Assembly (NCBI RefSeq): GCF_026626705.1 | Contig: NZ_JAPNKC010000001.1 | Span: 2,418,001 to 2,482,000, forward strand | Length of the DNA: 64,000 bases | From: Pyxidicoccus sp. MSG2 | GTDB taxonomy: Bacteria; Myxococcota; Myxococcia; Myxococcales; Myxococcaceae | Direction: 5' to 3' | Shown: piece by piece, positions 53,343 through 61,775 of the stretch | Numbering within the stretch: the first letter of the stretch is position 1 | Layout: the number at the start of each line of letters is the position of its first letter | The notes under the pieces: generated by a model | Databases searched by the model: none | What the model was told of the DNA's origin: nothing | The model's input: the letters and a program-made list of their open reading frames with translations, nothing else | Position numbers and translations under genes: made by a program

Positions 53343-53759
53343 ATGCACTCGGTTCACCCGGCAGTTCCTCGCGGTTCGTCTCACGGTGTATGGCTTCGGC
53401 GCACGCTGCTCGCCGCGGGCCTGGTTGCCCTGGCGGTAGGTGTCAGCGGTTGTCCCTCGGAGTCCTCCACGTCGGGAAACAAGGCGGCGGAAGGGTCGGC
53501 GGCCGACAAGACCCAGGCGGAGGCGCTGGCGAAGAAGGACAAGTGGCAGGAGGGCGAGGCGTGCGTGGCGCACAACGCCCCGGATTGTCCCTCGGACTAT
53601 CGCGGGGAGTGTCGCTCGGCGCGTGCCAACGGGTGCTCCCACGACAACTGCACCGAGGCGAAGAACCAGGCGCGCGCCAACCTGCGCGCGGTCGTTCCCC
53701 AGGAGTGTCACAAGTACATCCAGTCCACGGACCGCTGCATCAACGGGCCCGGCTGCTGA
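53343..53759 (+). CDS. Small Cys-rich lipoprotein
   Basis: 138 residues starting at 53343. A lipoprotein signal (LLAAGLVALAVGVSGC) is followed by a charged Ala/Lys/Gln linker (about 50-75) and a C-terminal region with eight Cys, in ACVAHNAPDC, GEC, GCSHDNC and a final INGPGC. Disulfide-rich secreted lipoproteins like this are common in myxobacteria but unassigned. An alternative downstream Met is not available, so this start is kept. Confidence 0.7.
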   Translation: MHSVHPAVPRGSSHGVWLRRTLLAAGLVALAVGVSGCPSESSTSGNKAAEGSAADKTQAEALAKKDKWQEGEACVAHNAPDCPSDYRGECRSARANGCSHDNCTEAKNQARANLRAVVPQECHKYIQSTDRCINGPGC

Positions 53760-53843
53760 GCGTCACCCGGAACGACGGGGCGTCGCGCCGGGCCGTGCCG
53801 CCTCGTCGAGTACACGGGCCAACTGAAAGGCGGGCTCGATGAT

Positions 53844-54392
53844 TCAGGACGGGAAGAGCAGCAGCAGCGTCGTGTAGAGCGAGTACAGCGCCCGGTGCGT
53901 CTTCACCGCCGGGTGCGCCGCGGCCTTCGCGTCGGACGGGGGCGGGTCGAGCACGAGGCCCTTCGGCCCGCGCGCGCGATCGCCGTCGAGGTACGCCTCG
54001 AGCTTCACCACGCGCGGCTTCCCGTCAGCGCCCTTCGCTGAGAGCGTCGCCAGTCGCACGCGGCCCGCATCCTGCCGGGTCTCTATCTTCACGTCGGTCA
54101 GGCCCTTCGTCCCGGCGAACGCCTCGCGGAGTTCCTTCGCCTGCACGGGCGTGAGCTTCACCGACGTCGGGCCCGGCTTCTCTCGTCCCGGCATCGGCGG
54201 GGTGTCGTCGCGGCCCCAACTGCGGCTCTCTCGCGTCACCTGGTCGCCCTTCACGGTGAACGTGTACCCACTGCCGCTCGCGTCACGGGAGAACTCGCCT
54301 TCTTCCCACGTCAGCGTGAACTCGAGCGGCGCTTCAGCGGCGAGTGCCAGCGAAGACGCGAACAGGGCTACCAGCAGAACAATATGGCGCAT
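53844..54392 (-). CDS. Hypothetical secreted protein
   Basis: 182 residues. A clear Sec signal, MRHIVLLVALFASSLALAAEA, precedes a beta-rich domain (LEFTLTWEEGEFSRDASG, GYTFTVKGDQVTRES, VRLATLSAKG) with no recognised family, and a hydrophobic helix at the extreme C-terminus (LYSLYTTLLLLFPS). It is probably periplasmic or membrane-associated. It is divergent from the next gene by 147 bases. Confidence 0.65.
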   Translation of the reverse strand: MRHIVLLVALFASSLALAAEAPLEFTLTWEEGEFSRDASGSGYTFTVKGDQVTRESRSWGRDDTPPMPGREKPGPTSVKLTPVQAKELREAFAGTKGLTDVKIETRQDAGRVRLATLSAKGADGKPRVVKLEAYLDGDRARGPKGLVLDPPPSDAKAAAHPAVKTHRALYSLYTTLLLLFPS

Positions 54393-54539
54393 GGCCGGCG
54401 ACGATACACCCGCGAGCCCGCTCTCGTGAGCGTCAGTGGGTGAGACGGCTCAGCGACAACGACTCAGGGGCTGCGCGGCCCGTCCACCCCGCTGGCCTGA
54501 GCGTTAACCTTTGAGCCTGGCGGGGGTTAGGCTCTGTAT

Positions 54540-55022
54540 ATGACTCCTTCTTCCTCGAAATCGTTCCGAGTCCTGCTTGTCTCCGTGGCGCTGCTGTCTT
54601 CGTTGGCCCGAGCCGAGAAGCCCGACGGTCGGGCGGATCGGGCTGAGCGTGCGGCGTGCATCAGCGAGGCCACCCCACTGTTCTCTTCGTCGTGGTCCGG
54701 TCGGGCGGACTACGTGGCACGCCTGTGCAAGAAACCTTCCCCCAGCACGATCAGCTGCGTGAAGGACGTGAAGCCCTCGCTCGTCGTCATGTCGGACTGG
54801 AGCCGGCACGTCGAGAACCTGTGCAGCCGTGCCACTCCCAGCACCTCCGAGTGTTTCCTCGAGGTGAGGAAGGTGTTGTCCATCCGGTCCGACTGGTTGG
54901 ACATCGCCGTGACGATGTGCCGGAGAGCGACGCCCGAGACACTCGGCTGCTTCCGTGAGGCATGGAAGCAGCGGTCATTCGACAGTGACGCGACGATCCG
55001 CGACTGCGGCGGCGGGAGGTAG
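54540..55022 (+). CDS. Secreted protein with three Cys-containing repeats
   Basis: 160 residues with a signal peptide (MTPSSSKSFRVLLVSVALLSSLARA). The mature part has three tandem units of about 38 residues, each of pattern C, six to ten residues, W or SDW, then LC or MC, then PSP or ATP. The units share RATPSTSECF / RATPETLGCF / KPSPSTISCV. Each probably forms a disulfide-linked helix pair. No family recognised. The gene has a weak ribosome site. Confidence 0.65.
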   Translation: MTPSSSKSFRVLLVSVALLSSLARAEKPDGRADRAERAACISEATPLFSSSWSGRADYVARLCKKPSPSTISCVKDVKPSLVVMSDWSRHVENLCSRATPSTSECFLEVRKVLSIRSDWLDIAVTMCRRATPETLGCFREAWKQRSFDSDATIRDCGGGR

Positions 55023-55051
55023 CCATTCGACGTCAGGCACGCCGTGCGGCG

Positions 55052-56713
55052 TCAGGGCTCGTTGAGGATGACGAGGCCCCGGGGGACATTCGCCGTGTAC
55101 ACGTACCCGTCTCCGGGCACGCGGATGCCGTAGGTGCCCTGGAAGATGATGTCCGAGGCTTCGGGGTGGCTCTCCTGGAACGTGTTGAAGTGGGCCACCT
55201 GGCGCGGGCGCGTGGGGTTGGAGACGTCCAGCACGCGCACCCCGTCCATGTACCAGGCGACGTACAGCCGCTTGCCCACCAGCAGCATGTTGTGGACGGA
55301 GGTGACGGGGCGCATGCGGAACTCGCCAATCTTCACGATGCGTTCGGGGCTGGAGACATCCAGCACGCGGACGTGGGAGGCGTTGAACTCGGTGCCCTCG
55401 AAGGCGATGGTGCAGCCCGCGAAGGTGCCCACCGCGCTGTGGTGCGCGTAGGCGCCGTGCACGTAGGTGCCCAGGGTGCGCACGTTGTCCAGGTCGGTGA
55501 CGTCCAGCACCGCGTAGCCGCCATAGGAGTTGCTGACGTAGAGGCGCCCGCCGTAGGCGAAGGCGTCATGCGGGGAGCTGAGATCGCCGTCGGGCGGCGG
55601 CAGGATGCTCTGGCGCAGCACGGGCTCCAGGGGCCGCGAGACGTCGAAGACGAGCAGCATCTGGCCGCCGGACATGGCGTAGAGCCGGTCTCCGTCGACG
55701 AGCACGGTGTGCGCGCCGAAGTCACCGCCGCCCGGCAGGCTGCGCACGAACCGGGGAGACGCGGGGTCGGTGATGTCGAAGAGGACGACGCCCGTGGCGG
55801 CGCTGGCGACATAGAGGGCATCGCCCTTCGCCCAGACGCCGTTCCAGGAGTTGTCGCCGGGCAGGCTGATGGTCGTCTTGAGGACGGTGTGCGCCCGGTC
55901 CTTCACGTCGAAGACGGTGAGCCCGCCGAGCCGCCCGAACTTCGGCAGGGAGACGACGTAGGCGTGCTCCCTGGCCACGTAGACGTCCACGGACTCGCCC
56001 AGGGGCACGGGCGCCTCGGAGACGAGCCGCATGCCGCCCGAGGACTCCGCCTCGCCCGCGGGCCACGTCATCCGGTGCGCCTCGAAGGTGCCCGTCTGGG
56101 AGAAGCGGCCATCGCGGCAGCGGGCGTAGCAGCCGGTGACGAGGCCCGGCGAGGGCACCTTGCAACCCACCAGCGCGGTGACGGTGGTGACGTTGAGGAA
56201 GGTGCGCTCCGTGGAGAGGAAGAAGGCACCGCCGTCGGTGTTGCGCACCCGGAAGGGCGAGTTGTTGAGGGTGCCGCCGCCATCCACCTCCAGCTTGAAG
56301 CCGGCGGACAGGCCGCTGATGCGCGTGCCGCCATCCGACAGGCGCGTCTCCGCGCGCAGATCGGCCAGGTAGACGCCAGAGGCCCCCACGCTGGCGAGCG
56401 CGTCCGGGTCGCACTGGGACACATCGAAGCGGGCCAGGTCCTCGCACGAGAGGGAAGCGGGTGCGCTCTGCGAGTCGAAGGTGCACGGTGCGAAGCGGCC
56501 CCGGTCCAACCAGTCGCCCCGCTCCTCCAGCTCCGTGTAGGTGCCGTCCCAGTCCGGCAGGGAGCCGGCGTCGGTGCCGGAGTCCTCCGTGGGCACGGAG
56601 GTACCGGCGTCGGGAACGGGGTCGGGCGCCTTGTCACAGCCGGAGAGGACGGACAATGACAGGACACACGCGGACAGCAGTGGCCGGAGGAAGGGCGGGG
56701 CAAGTCTCGTCAT
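55052..56713 (-). CDS. LVIVD-repeat lipoprotein (beta-propeller)
   Basis: 553 residues from the ATG at 56713, after GAGGCACC. The lipoprotein signal is SVLSGC. An Asp/Thr/Pro-rich linker and a 150-residue N-terminal domain with several Cys come first. The C-terminal 350 residues hold about six LVIVD repeats (GGLTVFDVKDRAHTV, GVVLFDITDPASPRFV, YAVLDVTDLDNVRTLG, HVRVLDVSSPERIV, GVRVLDVSNPTRPRQV), which form a surface propeller. It ends 30 bases from the Cys-repeat gene on the opposite strand. Confidence 0.88.
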   Translation of the reverse strand: MTRLAPPFLRPLLSACVLSLSVLSGCDKAPDPVPDAGTSVPTEDSGTDAGSLPDWDGTYTELEERGDWLDRGRFAPCTFDSQSAPASLSCEDLARFDVSQCDPDALASVGASGVYLADLRAETRLSDGGTRISGLSAGFKLEVDGGGTLNNSPFRVRNTDGGAFFLSTERTFLNVTTVTALVGCKVPSPGLVTGCYARCRDGRFSQTGTFEAHRMTWPAGEAESSGGMRLVSEAPVPLGESVDVYVAREHAYVVSLPKFGRLGGLTVFDVKDRAHTVLKTTISLPGDNSWNGVWAKGDALYVASAATGVVLFDITDPASPRFVRSLPGGGDFGAHTVLVDGDRLYAMSGGQMLLVFDVSRPLEPVLRQSILPPPDGDLSSPHDAFAYGGRLYVSNSYGGYAVLDVTDLDNVRTLGTYVHGAYAHHSAVGTFAGCTIAFEGTEFNASHVRVLDVSSPERIVKIGEFRMRPVTSVHNMLLVGKRLYVAWYMDGVRVLDVSNPTRPRQVAHFNTFQESHPEASDIIFQGTYGIRVPGDGYVYTANVPRGLVILNEP

Positions 56714-56899
56714 GGTGCCTCGTGAGCAGGAGCCCCCTCGCAAGTGGGGGACTGTTCCTCCTACGGAGTGAGGCGCGAGAGTTCCCCCCAGGCGTCCCGA
56801 TGGTTGCCGCGTGAAGGGGACTTCCGCCCCGGGGCGGGAAAGGCGCCACGGGAGCCTCCACTGGCGCCAGCGTTGCAAGGTGCCAGTGACGGCCTCAGC

Positions 56900-56940
56900 C
56901 GAAAACAAGACTCCGTGGCACCTTGGTGGTGCCACAGAGT
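56900..56940 (-). terminator. Rho-independent terminator of a lost tRNA/tmRNA gene
   Basis: A 13-bp stem (56910-56922 and 56928-56940, one G-U pair on the minus strand) with loop ACCAA is followed on the minus strand by CTTGTTTTC. It lies eleven bases beyond the tRNA-like 3' end and belongs with it. Confidence 0.75.
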
Positions 56941-56951
56941 TCTTTGCTGCT

Positions 56952-56977
56952 TGGAGGCGGCGGGAATCGAACCCACG
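56952..56977 (-). other. Truncated tRNA-Ala/tmRNA 3' end: integration-site scar
   Basis: On the minus strand this reads as a T-arm (GTGGG, loop TTCGATT, CCCGC) followed by the 3' acceptor strand CGCCTCC and discriminator A. The U at position 70 and A73 fit alanine identity, so the source is tmRNA (ssrA) or tRNA-Ala. No 5' half, D-arm or anticodon arm exists upstream; an IS91-like relic starts there instead. A terminator follows directly. Such 3' scars with their original terminator mark the far end of an element that integrated into the gene. Confidence 0.7.
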
Positions 56978-57000
56978 GCAAGGCGATAGAAACCCCAAGC

Positions 57001-57272
57001 AGGTGCGGAGGAGGCGAGCGCGGGGCTTGAGGCAGCGGCCAGGAAGGGGCGGATGAAGCAGAGGACGCCGGGAATGGACTGGGCCGAGTTTCTGAGGAGG
57101 ACGTTCGACTTCGACGTGTTCGCCTGCGTGAGGTGTGGAGGCAGGCTTGAGGGTGTTGGCGTACGTGAAGGGAGCACGAGGGGTGCGCGCGATTCTGGAG
57201 CACCTGGGCCTGGCCACTGCAGGTGCGAGGCTGGCCCCGGCGCGAGGGCCACCCCAGGCCGCGAGGTGTTGA
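57001..57272 (+). mobile_element. IS91/IS801-like transposase C-terminal relic, copy A
   Basis: The frame reads WAEFLRRTFDFDVFACVRCGGRL, which is the zinc-finger-like C-terminal motif of IS91-group transposases (RVFxVDVLACPRCGGR). The next part, VLAYVKGARGVRAILEHLGL, continues in another frame, so there is a frameshift near 57145. All N-terminal catalytic parts are missing. The first 132 bases are repeated at 63040-63171 with about 87 % identity. The whole 815-base gap between genes here (56714-57528) holds this relic, the tRNA/tmRNA scar, its terminator and a 54-bp repeat. Confidence 0.7.
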
Positions 57273-57421
57273 GGCGCTCAAGACAACCCACAGGCCCAGC
57301 CCAGGCTCTTGCCGCGCCCTGATGTGCGGGCGGCCTGGGCTGCAGTGTGCCCTATGGGGGTGCTCGGCCCCCTACACCGGCCTGGCACACAGCTCGGGTA
57401 GCCCCGTCCGCGGCCCTCTTT

Positions 57422-57475
57422 GGCCCCTCCGCTCCAGCCCTCACCTTCAACCGGCCTCCCATTTTTCTTATGCTC
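57422..57475 (+). repeat. 54-bp repeat, copy 2
   Basis: Gap-free match (about 78 %) to 52304-52357. Lying 150 bases downstream of the transposase relic, it probably represents the element's terminal region. Confidence 0.5.
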
Positions 57476-57528
57476 CACCATGTGCGATGATGGCAATCCT
57501 GTCGTTTGCTTCGGGCCCCGGAGAGACG

Positions 57529-58680
57529 ATGCCTCACCGAACTCTCGAACATCACGAACTGATCGGACTCATCTTCGATTGCGCGGAGTCAGAGACGGGA
57601 TTGGAGCCTGCGCTTGCCGCCATAGCCGACCAGTTCGGTGCGGACAAGGCGCATACGCTCATCCTACGACGGGGGGAGCTGGTCGACTCACATTTCCACG
57701 GCTACGACCACAATGGATTTCGGGATTACGAACGCGACTGGCAAGACAAGGACCCCCGGCTCGCAACGGCAGTCAAATCCCCAGGTCAGATCTTCTCGGA
57801 TGTCCAGATTATCGAGCCGAGCCTCTTTGAGGCATCAGCCATCTACAACGAACTCCTCAGCAAGGTTGGCGTCCGCTACACACTATTTACAACCACCGAG
57901 ATCGCTCCAGATTTGCACCTTGGACAGGCCCTCATGAGGCAGAAGCGAGCTGGTGCGTTCGAGCCGGAAGACATCCGCAGGTTCACCATACTCGTGCCTC
58001 ACCTCCTGCGGGCTGTTCGACTGCGTCGGCTGGTTGCAATCCTTCGAGCCGAGCGCGACGACCTGAACCGTGCACTTGATGCGGTGGCTGGCCCCGTCGC
58101 CCTGCTTGACAAATCTGGAAAACTCATCTGCTGCAATAGGGCTGCGGAGCAGTTGCTCACAGTAGGGGACGGCATTCGCCTTGAGCGACAGATAGTCACA
58201 GCCATGATCCCACGCGAGTCACAACAGTTGGCAGCGGCATTATTGCGGACGGCAGAGTTGGCAGAAGGCACATCGCAACGGCATCCGCTGAAACCTTCGC
58301 CAACGGCCCTTCAGTTGACCCGACACCAAGGCCGCCCCCTCGGAGTGGTGCTTATGCCGCTGCGGCCTTCCAGTAGATTTCGGGAATACGCGCGCCAGAC
58401 GGCGAAAGTCCTGGCTGTATTTCATGACCCCGATGCAGTCCTACGGCTGGACCCCGAGTTGATTTCGCAGCTCCATGGCCTCACTGCCACTGAAGCGCTT
58501 CTGGCGTCAGCACTAGCACAGGGCCACTCACTAGCGCAATTCGCCGCGAGCCGCGGTTGCTCTGAGCAGACTGCCCGGACGCATCTAAAACGCGCGCTCG
58601 ACAAGACCGACACGCGCCGACAGTCAGATCTGGTGCGCGTACTTCTGGGAAGCGCTGCTCTGCACCTCACCCGCAGTTGA
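57529..58680 (+). CDS. LuxR-type helix-turn-helix regulator
   Basis: 383 residues from the ATG at 57529, after GGAGAG. The C-terminal 65 residues are a LuxR/GerE helix-turn-helix (LTATEALLASALAQGHSLAQ, then EQTARTHLKRALDKT). The middle shows a PAS-like piece (LDAVAGPVALLDKSGKLICCN) and the N-terminal 180 residues form a sensor-like domain I cannot name. The base composition is clearly lower in GC than at 1-56 kb, which suggests transfer. It is the first complete gene inside the accessory segment. It may control its neighbours, but no operator is visible. Confidence 0.82.
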   Translation: MPHRTLEHHELIGLIFDCAESETGLEPALAAIADQFGADKAHTLILRRGELVDSHFHGYDHNGFRDYERDWQDKDPRLATAVKSPGQIFSDVQIIEPSLFEASAIYNELLSKVGVRYTLFTTTEIAPDLHLGQALMRQKRAGAFEPEDIRRFTILVPHLLRAVRLRRLVAILRAERDDLNRALDAVAGPVALLDKSGKLICCNRAAEQLLTVGDGIRLERQIVTAMIPRESQQLAAALLRTAELAEGTSQRHPLKPSPTALQLTRHQGRPLGVVLMPLRPSSRFREYARQTAKVLAVFHDPDAVLRLDPELISQLHGLTATEALLASALAQGHSLAQFAASRGCSEQTARTHLKRALDKTDTRRQSDLVRVLLGSAALHLTRS

Positions 58681-58936
58681 ATCTCCCCGGTGCCTACCCC
58701 ATTTGGGGGATGCGGCAGTCATTGCGACTCTCATAGATTGAATTGCAGCACACGGCGTCCATGTCGTGATGCTCTCTCTGTCGAGAGCTGTTTCTCGTGG
58801 ACACAGTGGCTGCCAAAGAGAATCGAGAAGTCCACGCCGTCATATCGCACCTTGGATAGGCTCGAATATCCCGACAGGCGCTGTCACTACAGCCTTGGCG
58901 CGTAGCACTGCGGCACATTGCTTTGGGGGAACACAA

Positions 58937-59788
58937 ATGAAACACTCTCGGGTTTCGGACGCTGCAGTAGAGGCTATTGCTTGCTTCGCTGCCCGCATGT
59001 CTAGACGCAAACTTGCGCGATGGTCGGGCTTGGCGGTAGCCCTCAGCAGTTCTGTGGCGCTGGCAGAAATTGACTACTTCGGTCGTGGCCCATCAGATCC
59101 GGCTGATGACACCGCGCTTGAGTTCGTCGCGGATCCTGGCGCGCCTCTGGCCGCCAGAACGCCTAAGAATCTGGAAATAGAAGTCCGAGGCACCGGCGGA
59201 TATGGGGTGGAATCCACTTCGGTTGGAGCTGATTTCGACGCTTCGGTGACATTCAAATACAAGGCAGTCGAGGCATGGACTCCCATGCTCAGCTTCTCCC
59301 TCCGAGGAACCGAACTCCTTGAAGAATCGCGCGGCGGTAGCGGCGACGTCAGCCTGCGGGTGACCCCAAAGCTGTGCGAAGTGAAGAGGGAGGCGTCAAA
59401 TTTTAACTGCTATGCACAAGTCAAGGCGACAGGACTCGGTGACGATTTTGGCGGCAGTGCGGATTTGGGAGTGAAGTTCCGGCGAGCCACCGCACCTCGA
59501 TTTGACGTCTCCCTGTCGGCTGGCCCTCGCACTGGAGAAGCTGGGTGGGGGTACGGCACTCGTATTGCCGCAGGCTATGGTTACTTGTTTCCGCGCGGCA
59601 TGTTGTTGTCGTTGACGGCCTCCATGACTGCTAGCGCAAAAAACCTTATTGCTCCGACCACCAAAGCAGGAGCCGAACTCGTATTTAAGCCCAACACAAG
59701 GCTGAATCTTGGGCTGACGGCGCAACAGCCTGTTTTCGCCCCAGAGCGTCCGATCGAGGTGGGCGGATGGCTGGCATACGTTTTCTAG
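58937..59788 (+). CDS. Secreted beta-rich protein, probable outer-membrane barrel
   Basis: 283 residues from the ATG at 58937, about seven bases after GGGGGA. The signal region is long (first Met to ALSSSVALAE, about 47 residues). The mature part consists of alternating strands (LEIEVRGTGGYGVES, FDASVTFKYKAVEAW, ADLGVKFRRATAPRFDVSLSA, GYGTRIAAGYGYLF) and ends in GGWLAYVF, a closing aromatic strand. The pattern fits an outer-membrane barrel, but no family is recognised. Its last 22 bases overlap the start of the metalloprotease gene, so the two are translationally coupled. Lower GC than the core. Confidence 0.65.
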   Translation: MKHSRVSDAAVEAIACFAARMSRRKLARWSGLAVALSSSVALAEIDYFGRGPSDPADDTALEFVADPGAPLAARTPKNLEIEVRGTGGYGVESTSVGADFDASVTFKYKAVEAWTPMLSFSLRGTELLEESRGGSGDVSLRVTPKLCEVKREASNFNCYAQVKATGLGDDFGGSADLGVKFRRATAPRFDVSLSAGPRTGEAGWGYGTRIAAGYGYLFPRGMLLSLTASMTASAKNLIAPTTKAGAELVFKPNTRLNLGLTAQQPVFAPERPIEVGGWLAYVF

Positions 59789-60600
59789 CTTCGCTCTGGG
59801 TTGAATTGCGCATTGTCGTATGGATCGCCTGGGTCGCCAGTTGTAGTTGCCGTCAAGAGACTCCTCAGGCGCCCCTGGCAGTGCCGCCTGCCACCTCACA
59901 ACAAGACTACCTCCCTCCGTTCGGCTATTTTCAGGTGTACGGAGAGTCCACCTCCGTCGCGAAGATTGGGCGGCGCGACGTTCCGACGCAGAAGACGGTC
60001 GATCAGGTTCAGTCCTCGCAATACATTCGTCTTACCGAGGAGTTGAACGAGCAAGCCCTTCGCGAATCCGAGGAACCTCGCTGTGGAGTTTCCGACTTCG
60101 ACCGGCCACATTTCTTGAAATCAAGGCCACGCCGCCCTTTGCGCTGGGCGCAAAACAGCCTGACGTTTTCAGTTGCCCCCGATACGCCAAGTTGGGTTCT
60201 GGAAGTAGCACGTCAGGCAATCCTGGACTGGCAATCGCATACGTCATTGTCTTTCGAGTGGGTGGACGCGTTCAATACAGCCGACATTCAGATTTCCTTC
60301 AAGCCTGACCACCATGACGATCAATGGGCGCTCCGTCCGCCAACGGTCGCACACGCGTTTCCTCCAGGGACAATACTTCCTGGGCAAGTGCATTTTAGAG
60401 CAGCAGCGAACTGGGGCATGGTAGCGACTACGAAATCGCTAGACTTGCGCACCTATATGATTCACGAAATTGGTCACGCAATGGGGCTAAGTCACTCGTC
60501 CGATCGACACTCGATCATGAATGAGCATCCACGAAATGGTCAGCGAGAGTTATCTCCGCGAGACGTTGCGACGATCAGGGCGCTGTACCCGAAACCTTGA
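59767..60600 (+). CDS. Matrixin (MMP-like) metalloprotease lipoprotein with cysteine switch
   Basis: 277 residues, start overlapping the previous gene. A signal with lipobox WVASC is followed by a propeptide-like region that contains PRCGVSD (residues 104-110), very close to the PRCGxPD cysteine switch that keeps animal matrix metalloproteases latent. The catalytic domain begins about residue 120 (LRWAQNSLTFSVAPD, ADIQISF, VAHAFPPG), with the zinc site HEIGHAMGLSH (233-243) and Met-turn SIMNEH (M251). The order of parts matches M10A. Probably an outer-membrane or secreted zymogen with the barrel protein as its partner. Low-GC, so likely acquired. Confidence 0.88.
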   Translation: MAGIRFLASLWVELRIVVWIAWVASCSCRQETPQAPLAVPPATSQQDYLPPFGYFQVYGESTSVAKIGRRDVPTQKTVDQVQSSQYIRLTEELNEQALRESEEPRCGVSDFDRPHFLKSRPRRPLRWAQNSLTFSVAPDTPSWVLEVARQAILDWQSHTSLSFEWVDAFNTADIQISFKPDHHDDQWALRPPTVAHAFPPGTILPGQVHFRAAANWGMVATTKSLDLRTYMIHEIGHAMGLSHSSDRHSIMNEHPRNGQRELSPRDVATIRALYPKP

Positions 60601-60742
60601 CGGTCCTCCACCCCATTGGTGCGTATTGCAGGTCTGTAAAGCTGAACGGGGCGCGCACGGAGAGAGGAATGGGTCCGCGCCGCCCTATTGCCTCAATGCC
60701 TGACATTTCTGACAGAATGCCGCTTCCGCCCAGGAGGCATCC

Positions 60743-60967
60743 GTGACTGCCCGATTGAAGCTGACTTCTGTCCGTATGGCGTTGAGTCTGTTCATGGTCG
60801 TGGGGTGCGCGGAGGCGCCGCCCGGCGCAGCGGAGGTGCCATCCCATCTGAGGCAGCCCCTAAATGATCAACTCGGCCGCATCGGCGGCCTCACGTTGCC
60901 CACTCCCGCTCGGATTCCGCAACTCACGGACGTCGTCTCCGTAGCTGTTGCCGCGCACCTTTGTTGA
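60743..60967 (+). pseudogene. Truncated RCC1-like lipoprotein
   Basis: 74 residues with a lipoprotein signal (MALSLFMVVGC), then GGLTLPTPARIPQLTDVVSVAVAAHLC and an abrupt stop. The end resembles the opening of an RCC1 repeat (P..I..L..VVSVA.G..H.CAL), common in large myxobacterial lipoproteins, so this is probably the first fragment of a broken gene. The next 320 bases (to about 61288) show no supported coding or RNA feature. Confidence 0.4.
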
Positions 60968-61288
60968 TGGTCCGGTGAGCCGACTGGTTGATGGCATCGG
61001 GACTACGGTTCCCCAGTCGCGTCAAGGCCTTGGCCGCCTCTGGCGGTGCCCTTCGGGCAGCCTTGACCCGACCGGAGAACCGCAGGATGGGAGCAATCAG
61101 TTTCGCTTCTCGCGAAAACTGCTGTCGCGTCAAGGAGTTGGGTCCCATCACGAGCGTGACATCCGGAGGTCCGGCTCCGTGATGGCATTCTCCACGCCTC
61201 CAGTTGGGAGTCCATCAGCCAGGGCGCTCGAAACCAGGCGTCCATCCATCAAACAACGTGCGCGGCAACAGTAGCCGCCGGCTGTGAC

Positions 61289-61384
61289 GGGCCGGGGTAA
61301 TGGATCGCAGTCGGGTCACCCAAGCTGTTCGTAGCGGGGTCGGTCAAGCGGATCGCACCAGGGTCGGCCAAGCTGGTCGGAGTC
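61289..61384. repeat. 24-bp tandem repeats, three clear units and one decayed
   Basis: Units start at 61313, 61337 and 61361, each GGGTC then CAAGC and a G/T/C-rich tail, with 61289-61312 a weaker first unit. The period is exactly 24. It precedes the IS66 relic. No coding frame uses it convincingly. Confidence 0.6.
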
Positions 61385-61472
61385 CGGAGCAGTTGGGGCG
61401 TATCCGCTGCACGAGCCCCGTCTTCCGTGAGCCGGACGGTCGCCTCATGCTGACGGCGTGAATGGGACTCTC

Positions 61473-61775
61473 TCAGCGCGGCGACGACTGCTTTTCGGCC
61501 GGGGCCGTGAGCGGCTCCGGGACGGTGAGCTTGCCCACCTCGGCGTCGAGTTCCGCGGCCACCAGGCGAGCGCGCGTGGCAGCCCAGTACTTGGGGGCGA
61601 GCTCCAGGTAGCGCTCACGGGGCCAATGGGCCAGCACGCGCAGCAGATCCCGGAGGTACGCCTCGGGGTCGAGGCGGTGCAGCCGCGCGGTGGCGATGAG
61701 AGTGAAGAGGTGGCCGGCCCTCTCGGCATGGTCATCGCTGCCGACGAAGAGCCACGCCTTCCTTCCGACGGCAGG
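61473..61775 (-). mobile_element. IS66 transposase C-terminal relic
   Basis: The minus-strand frame reads VGRKAWLFVGSDDHAERAGH, then LDPEAYLRDLLRVLAHWPRE and YLELAPKYWAATRARL, the C-terminal hallmark of IS66-family transposases (GRKNWLFxGSxxxG, then LxxLPxxxxxxLdxLLPW-like). The N-terminal DDE part is absent. It ends in a normal stop at 61473. Remains of a deleted insertion sequence. Confidence 0.78.

Noticed and set aside
56952..57040. A complete tRNA gene on the minus strand
   Set aside because: Only the T-arm and 3' acceptor strand can be folded; the DNA upstream is transposase-like and offers no complementary GGAGGCG-type 5' strand, D-arm or anticodon arm.
56761..57281. Minus-strand frames across the IS91-like relic
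   Set aside because: They are antisense to the transposase relic and cross the tRNA/tmRNA scar; no family features.
60924..61274. Short open frames on both strands after the RCC1-like stub
   Set aside because: No signal, motif or ribosome site supports any of them; probably decayed DNA between two relics.
61289..61384. CRISPR array
   Set aside because: The 24-base units are contiguous with no spacers and no cas genes are near.
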